Shown here piece by piece: positions 57,073-64,000 of a stretch of DNA of 64,000 nucleotides; the stretch's first letter is position 1; each line of letters opens with the position of its first letter. Below the pieces are notes generated by a model. The model did not search any database and was not told where the DNA came from. It saw only the letters and a program-made list of their open reading frames with translations. Origin of the DNA: Clonostachys chloroleuca (taxonomy: Eukaryota; Ascomycota; Sordariomycetes; Hypocreales; Bionectriaceae); NCBI GenBank assembly GCA_037952775.1, contig JBANAY010000003.1, positions 17,794,001 to 17,858,000 on the forward strand, in the 5' to 3' direction. A program made the translations under genes and the position numbers.

Positions 57073-60000
57073 ATGGAGAGAGGTGATTTTGATAATACCC
57101 CGGCGCCAAGCACTCGGCCATCACTGGCGGTTCTGCGACCTGAAGAAGATGATACAGGATTGTCCATTGCCTCTTCTCACCAAGGCTCGACTTCATATCG
57201 TCACCATCTCTTGAAGACAGTCACTGGCGGCTCTTTTGTTGCAGACAGAAACCTGCCTGTCCCGCCGATACTCAGCTCATACTCCCTTCCGAAGAGCGTT
57301 CACGCCATGATAGATGGGCCCAAGCTCGAGAGAGAAAACCAGTCGTTTAGTGTTGAGCAGCACATAAAAGCACCAGCTGCTCCGCCGCCCGCGTTAATTC
57401 CCGGAAAATACGGAGACCTTCCGCAGACTCTAAAGCCAGAGAGAGGTGTTTCGAGTCCTCCCTTGACTGAGATGAAGCAGAGAGCGCTAGAGCACAGCAG
57501 AAATCGTTCCCGAAACACGGAGTCAAGCGTCGACAACACTTCAACACGAGATTCCGTGCGCCGTTCATCCACAGTTGGAAGAGATTCTCCAGTTTCAGAC
57601 CAAGTGTCCATCCGAAGCGGCGAAATTCATCAGACTCGAGCTGATGGGAGCACCTCAATCACCAAGGTGTCCGTTACCATCCCCAGGACACAAGGCCACA
57701 ACCCAGTGGTCAAGGTTCGCCCTGCCTTTGATCAAGTATCTCTATTTCCAGAAGCAGACAAAGCACATGTAGATGTTCCTCGATCTGTTGAGAAAGTTGG
57801 CCCATTTGTCCCCGAGCTTAACAAGCATTCAGAGACTTCAAGCACACCTTCTAGCCAAATTCGCCTGTACCCAATTCAGCCTGAGACCCCACTCCAACAG
57901 AGTGAGAATATTTCGGAGTTTAATGTCGAGAACAACCCGGATTTGGGTACTAAGAAGTACGAGTCGCTTTCAAGAGTCCGACCCTTTGACCATACAGAAT
58001 CAAAAGGATGTTGCTCTCATGAGATTGAAAACGATGCCAGGCCTGGCGTGGGGTTAAAAGGCACAGACGACGACCCCTTGAGCTCAAACACCTAGGAGGA
58101 AGCAATGAGACCCATCGACCAAAAAGACCAGTCATCAACGCCAAATATTTTGAACAACACAGAGCATGCTCTGGATGAGTGCGAAATTACAAATGGCGAA
58201 TATCAGCCCCAAAGAAAACGGGTCTCGGGGGAACATTCGATTCGAAAGGATGAGACCTTCCCAACAGAAAATGAAATTGGTGTACATTTAATAGAGGTAC
58301 GTGACTTTCGAGGCACTGAAAAATAAAAAGATGCACAACCGTTTTACCATAGATATATAAGCTCGACCTAGCTCGATTAGACTCAACACATATGGATCCT
58401 GAGAGACTGACTGGCATTGTGACTCAGGAACACGGAGAGGAAGCAGACTTTGTAAACCCCACGACAAAAGACAGTGAAGCTCAACATGGAGTCTTTCAAT
58501 GCAATGTATTCTCTACTTCTATGGAAAACCGTCAGCATGAATGGGACATTTGCACGACAGTCCCAGCTGTGGAACAAGCAGTAGGAGCTCATTCTATCCA
58601 GGAATGCGCTCCCTCCCAAGACGCCAAAAGAATCGAGACTAATCAGCATAATATGTCTGATTGCCAAGGAGATGAGCACGAGCTCATGATTATTACGAGC
58701 GGAGAGCCCCTCATCGCTAAACATCGGAATAGTCAAGACTCTGGAAATGGAGAAAACGGCACCGATCAAGAAGGGAGCAAACCTTCAGAAAGTAAAGATG
58801 GTCATCATAACGCTCTACAATGGATTAAACAGGTGTTTCGACAGCGTGGCTCCAATGAAAGCGCCCCTACAAATTACACCGTGATTGGGCACAATCGACG
58901 AAGGGATTCCGAGCCTTTGAGAAAGACTTCTGATCGAAATACCCTACTGGCCGGAAGCTCATCTCAATCAGCCAAGTCCGGCACAGGTATTGATGAGGCT
59001 GGATTTACACAAGCAGTGAGTGATTTAGAAAGGCTATTTGGCGAGGCCATCGCCGTCATATCGCAGGCGGTTGAACACTCTGAAAAATTTTGTAACCAAA
59101 GGATACAGATTCCAGAGCAAGAGCGACTCCCACGCGCCCAAAGCCTCGGAAATCATCACAGATTCCTAGAAGCGGCCTCGAATTCTGGAGGTCGGCAGCT
59201 ATCCGAGATGGAACTTATTGAGATATTTCCTCACAGGGCAGAGACTGCACTCACGAGAGACTCTATAAACAGGCCAAGCCAAAAGACATTATTGATTATT
59301 CCAAATCGAAGATCAAGTTGGAAAAAATCCCCGTTAGACCGTCATCAGCCTGCCAATTCTCACCAGGAGATTCCCATTCGCGAGCAGGCACCACCTTGTT
59401 CAATCTCAAGTGCTGTGTGCGACGTATTGGAAGTAGTCGAATTTAGTCGAGACGATAGAAAAACAACCTCGGGCAACACTGTCCGCAGAATCACACCCCC
59501 TGATCATCATTTGTCAGGTCGCAAGGAACTTGCTGGGGATAACACCCTGCCCGAAAGGGATGTTGCTGGACGCCAAATGAACCATGATCATGGGATAAAT
59601 CTGCGTCATAGGTCCCATGTGAGCCTTCGAGGTCTCCAGCCGTTCAGTCTTGCTCGGTCACACAAAAGGCAATCGATTGCTCGAGATTGGTCGCCAGTAC
59701 GCAAAAGATTTGTCGCGACCGTTGCTTGCATCAGTACCGCACTTGTCGGGCTCATCGTGGGAATATACTCTGGCCTGGTTCCAAAGATACAGTATTATAT
59801 CATCGACGAGTCGCACCTGGCCGTACTTGGAAACGCAGGCTGCTTCCTAGGTCTGGCCATACCGACCTTCTTTTGCTGGCCATTGCCGCTTCTGCATGGG
59901 CGCAAGCCGTATATCTTGACGAGCCTAGCGCTAGCGATGCCGCTCCTGTTTCCCCAAGCTCTGGCTGTTGATTCACAGCGAATAACTAACACCGGGTCTT

Positions 60001-61727
60001 GGAGAGCCTTGCTCCTCGCCTCCAGAGCTCTGATGGGTGCGTCCCTAGGCTTTGCAAGTATGAACTTTCATTCGATTCTCACGGATCTGTTTGGTGCATC
60101 TCTGATGAGTGCGAACCCACATGAGGAGGTTGTCGATCGCTACGATGCCAGAAGACATGGAGGAGGAATGGGAATCTGGCTAGGAATTTGGACCTGGTGC
60201 TGGATTGGATCCTTGGCGGTCGGTTTTCTAATCGGCGCAGCCATCATAAACGAACAACCTCCAGCCTGGGGCTTCTATGTCAGCATTATACTCATTGCGA
60301 TGGTACTCATTCTCAACATCATCTGCCCCGAGGTCCGAAGATCAGCATACAGACGGTCAATGACTGAAGTCAGAACTGAAACAGATATATCAAGACGTAT
60401 TGCCCGCGGCGAAGTGATGATGCATCGTGTCAGGACAGGGCCGAAATGGTGTGGCCAAGAAGTCTTCCACGGGGTGCTTCTATCATTAGAAATGCTACAC
60501 CAGCCTGGATTCGCAGTATTAGCTCTCTATGTTGCTTGGATTTATGCGCAAATTGTTTTGACAATCATCCTACTTGGCTCGCTCACCTCAAAGATCTATC
60601 GACTTCAATCACCATACGTCGGCTTCCTTGTTGGTTCTGTGGCGCTGGGGGCATTACTGGCTATACCTTTCCAAAAAGCTAGTTTTTTCTCTCGATCGCG
60701 AGGATCAAGAGTCAACAGCAGCCGGGCAACTCTGGACAGAAAGCTTTCATGGACATCCCATCTTGGCCGGCGTGCTGTTTTTACGTCGTTGTTACCGGTG
60801 GCTGGGGGTTGCTACGCAGCTGCATCAACGGGACCCCCTCTTCATGTCAGTGTTCCAACTCTTCTGGCTTTCGGTGTTGGTTTCCTTTCGTCTCTTGCGA
60901 TATCCGAATGTAATGGAATCATCATGGAAGCATTTGACACCTCAGATCTGTGCCCTGGGATGACGGGCCGACAGAGAGACCCATCAGGGGACATGGGGAA
61001 GCGAATCAACTACTCATCCTTTCCACGAGTTACTTCAGGGTACGCCATAATACATACTTTTGCTTTCATTCTATCTGCATTCTCGACAGCGTTGGGTGGT
61101 CTCATGACAAGAACACTTGGTCAAAGAGTCAGCTCAGGAATCGTGGCGGGAATCTTGTTTCTGCTGACGATGTCACTTTTACTCGTCCTCATTCGATTCA
61201 AGAATGTGCAAATTATCCCTGACTCCAAGACTGAGGAGATGGAGAAGATTGTTGACGCACGCCGAAAATCTATCGCAAAAATTGAGACAATCACAGAGGA
61301 AGGACATGACATTTTCGAAGCTGATGAGGCATGGAAACCAGCCATGATGGGGAACCCAGTCAGCGAGCTTCGACGAATGAACGTCTTGGAATTCGGGAGC
61401 ATGAGCCGATGGCAAGAGATACGCAAAAGAAACAAACTCATCGATGAAGATGCTCACCTGTGTAACCGGACCGCGCTTGGTGAGGGGCTGGAGGCATTGG
61501 ATGATCATATGAGCGAGCTTCGGAGGGATGCTCACGAATTGTTGAGAATGGCGAGCCTCAAGAGTCTCAGGGGCAAGCGCTCCAGACTGTTTCGTCGAAG
61601 CGATCAAGGAAGCGACAATTCCCATCAGCTAGAAATGGACAACCTAAGCACTGGAGGAGAAAGCATGGAACAAACTTCTGGCTCACAATTCCAAGAGCGG
61701 GACCTTGGTAGCCGTACGGTCCTTTAA
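57073..61727 (+). CDS. MFS transporter with very long N-terminal tail; in-frame TAG at 58093-58095
   Basis: Twelve membrane segments are visible from about 59709 onward (first FVATVACISTALVGLIVG, last GIVAGILFLLTMSLLLVLI), with a long loop after segment 6. It is a drug/polyamine-type major facilitator; the substrate is unknown. A disordered Ser-rich tail of about 860 residues precedes it, and a charged tail follows (VLEFGSMSRWQEIRKRN). Exon 1 starts at ATG 57073; a 56-bp intron (58297-58352, GTACGT donor) joins exon 2 at 58353 in frame. Inside exon 1 a TAG interrupts the open frame, with the same frame open on both sides; the ORF before it ends at 58095. Options: nonsense change (CAG to TAG fits), a 48-bp in-frame intron 58048-58095 with a poor GTGGGG donor, a base error, readthrough, or a real start at ATG 58105. 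Confidence 0.85.
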
Positions 61728-62128
61728 GAGGACGAAATTGAAGGCACAAACTCACACCAAGTGCGGGACAAGTAGATTCAAAGATGGTATATGGAAAATG
61801 GAATTTTTGGCCGACTCTGGTGGCCAGAGAGCGTGTGGGTAAACTTGTGAAGGTCAAAGGGAAATCGCTTGTTCTCAGTGCCCTATATCCTCCTATACTC
61901 ATAAAATAAAAATGCCAATAAAAAAAAAACATAATTCGTCCGACTCATTTGATTTTAGACTTTACATGCAAGGGGGAGTTGTGACTCTACATGCAAAGCT
62001 GAAAAGCTATACATACACAGGCTATTTATTCTTATGCGATCCAGTACGCCGTGTAAAGAAGGTCTTTAAGATAGTGAGAAAGGAAAAAAGAAACCATGAC
62101 TAGGGCAACTATCCCATGAAGTGGATCT
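61728..62128. other. Convergent 3' region
   Basis: 401 AT-rich bases, including an A-run (about 61920-61929) and ATAAAATAAAAATG near 61900. Probably holds the poly(A) sites of both flanking genes. No gene. Confidence 0.5.
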
Positions 62129-64000
62129 TTATTGGATTTGGTGGTACGAATCGCGTCCTCGCCGAGTTGGGGTCACTCTCGGAAGCCAGGACGACAAAGA
62201 GGGGGTTGACGACTCCCTCGGCGCAGACTGCTGCTGAGGAGGAGGGTTGGGCTCGTTGCGGTGCCACCTTTGCTGAACCGAGGATCGGTGGGCGGCCGTC
62301 CCCAGGCTCATCTGGGCGGCGCGGTTGGTGCCGAGGCGCTTGGCGAGGAGGGACGAGCCGCCCGGGGAAGGGGGAGGCTGTCCTGGACCTGGGCCTGAGC
62401 CTGTGTCTGGGCCTGACCTGCGCTCGGGGGCCCGTAGTGGGCTGAGGGGATCTGGGTGTTGAGCTGGGGGAGGTTGCGGGCCGGGTAGGGCGGCTGCTGC
62501 TGGGAGGAGTAGTGCTGGCGGGAGGGGGGCAGACCCGGGTATAATGCTTCTGCTGCCACCGCTGGTGCCGCTGCTGCTGGGGGAGGTTGGCGGTATGAGC
62601 GGGAGGTGGAGAGTTGCTGGCTGAAGAAGGGTTGGTGGTAGGGCGCGGAGGGGACCTTGTCCTTTGGGTTGGAGGGGAGGTAGCGCGGCGGCTGGGAGGA
62701 TCCGGATGCGTTGGAGAGGGAGTGCTGGCTCTTGGAGTTGGTCAGGGAGCGGCTTGTGCGGATGGAGGGCCATTCGCTCTCGGGTTCGGGGGAGGGCTCG
62801 ACGACCCTCATTGTCTGCTGCTGGGGGAGCCGGTCCGGAGCATGGTGGGGTTCTGCCATGGCCTCTTGACGCCGTAAGGCTGGCTGGTGTAGTGGGAGAC
62901 CTGGGCGGGACGTTGCTGCTGGGCTGAATGCTGGATGACGGGCTGCGGGTGCTGGTTGTGGTAAATGTCACCCAGTGTTGGGCTTGGTTGGCCTGGGGGA
63001 TCGTTTAGGGAGGGGCGTCTCGGCTGGGGGGCAATGCCCGTGGAGGCATTGGAGGCGAGCCTTGATGAGCGCTCTCGAGTTTGGACGGGCTGGCCCGGGT
63101 TCATGGAGAACGGGGACTCGAAGACGGGAGAGAGTCCCGATGACTTCTCGGGGGGCGTTGGCGGCTTGGACTCGCCCGAGGAGCTGGCGCCGCTGCCCGA
63201 GGATGTCTCGAAAGCATGGAAGGAACCCCGGTAGGAGTACGATCCTTGGTCGGTGCGGACACGGAAGGCCGGGTTTGCGGCGGACGGCCCGGGGCGCGAG
63301 AATAGAGGCTCGGGGATCTGGTGCGGGTTGGAATAGTTTCGATCCTTTGGAGGGGGGATCTTGGTGACATTCTGGGACAAAGTAGACTTGGTAACCGTTG
63401 GAACCGGCGGCTGCTGGTGCGACCTGGTTCCTGTCGAGATAGCAAGACCAAGTCTGCTGCTCGTTGACAATGGCCTGCCTGTGCTGGATGACAAGGAGCG
63501 CGCAGATTTAGGCTCGCGAGGACTGAGGGCAGCGCCCAGTTCGGATTCAGCAAGAACCCAGTTTCCACTCTTGTCCCGTACATAAACCGGTGCATCTGAT
63601 CTAGCCCCGCTAGAGGGATGTTTCCAGAACTGTAATACATCCTGCGCCGGATTCGCATCTTCCTCAAACTGTGTGATGTTGCTGTCCCGCGCATCAGGTG
63701 CGGTCTGCTCTGCTTCCTGCTCACTTGGAATCTGGATTCTCAGTGGGATGGGAAACTGGGACTTGTTTTGGGGCTCCAGAGGAGACACCAAGCCACTGTC
63801 CGCAGGATGCGGCTGTTGTGGTTGACTCACAGCGGGAGCAAGATTAGAGGTAGGTTGATATGCCTGGCCGGCTTCGAGCTGGCTGGGCGAGGTATAAGAA
63901 GGGCCCAGAAAAGGGGCCATCGAAGGTTTCGCAGGGAGCAGTTTCGACATTCGCCTTGACCTCGGGGAGGAAAATGCAGATTCAGAGCTTTCTACTTTTC
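62129..64000 (-). CDS. Pro/Gln/Ser-rich protein, 5' end outside the window, two frame breaks
   Basis: The frame is open from the window edge through ATG 63950 (SRRMSKLLPAKPS), so the true start probably lies beyond 64000. At least 607 residues follow that Met. One ordered-looking patch exists (DVLQFWKHPSSGARSD, PVYVRDKSGNWVLAESELG, about 63545-63650). The rest is Pro/Ser/Gln-rich and disordered, ending STPSLSSWLPRVTPTRRG...HQIQ. It resembles the cytoplasmic tail of a fungal surface or scaffold protein, but I cannot name it. The reading frame changes twice, at G5 62823-62827 and G5 62370-62374 (plus strand). One base added at each joins the three pieces into one frame, as in other genes of this window. 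Confidence 0.6.

Overview
This window reads as chromosomal DNA of a filamentous ascomycete (Pezizomycotina, probably Eurotiomycetes; the class is an inference). The reasons are small 45-105 bp introns with GTANGT-type donors and CTAAC-like branch sites, C/T-rich leaders, long intergenic spaces, and a set of fungal orthologues including ApsA, the SIN component Cdc14, Ies4, a Pom1-type DYRK kinase and a Pex24-domain peroxin. I support 18 protein genes and see no rRNA or CRISPR array, no convincing tRNA, and no intact transposon.

Layout. 1-9.2 kb: apsA (+), an OTU protease (+) and a TPMT-family methyltransferase (-). 10-21 kb: a short-chain dehydrogenase (+), a 73-residue protein (-), a C2H2 zinc-finger protein (+) and a metaxin/Sam35-like protein (+), with large spacers. 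21-27 kb: a RanBPM/Gid1 protein (-) and Ies4 (-). 28-33 kb: an S/T-rich orphan (+) and a Cys-rich single-pass membrane protein (+). 33-39 kb: SIN-type cdc14 (-), a GGPP synthase (+) and a Pex24-domain peroxin (-). 41.8-46 kb: a DYRK kinase (+). 46-53.7 kb: a 7.6-kb gene desert, ending at a small Cys-rich conserved protein (+). 57-61.7 kb: an MFS transporter with a huge N-terminal tail (+). 62.1 kb to the end: a Pro/Gln/Ser-rich protein (-), open at the window edge.

The genes do not form a pathway cluster. Most are housekeeping or cell-organisation genes. Three act in polarity, nuclear positioning or septation (apsA, cdc14, the DYRK kinase), two touch peroxisomes (the peroxin, and possibly the SDR through its SKI terminus), and one is mitochondrial outer membrane.

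The most striking signal is technical or mechanistic. Six genes (apsA, the Cys-rich membrane protein, cdc14, the GGPP synthase, the DYRK kinase and the terminal Pro-rich gene) are broken by single missing bases. Every break lies in a short G or C run and every one has the same sign; adding one base at each makes the exon arithmetic close exactly. For the GGPP synthase a 50-bp intron is an alternative. The simplest reading is systematic under-calling of G/C homopolymers in the assembly; slippage on the template or ribosome is a less likely alternative. A separate in-frame TAG interrupts the MFS gene. I found no convincing undescribed multi-gene system.
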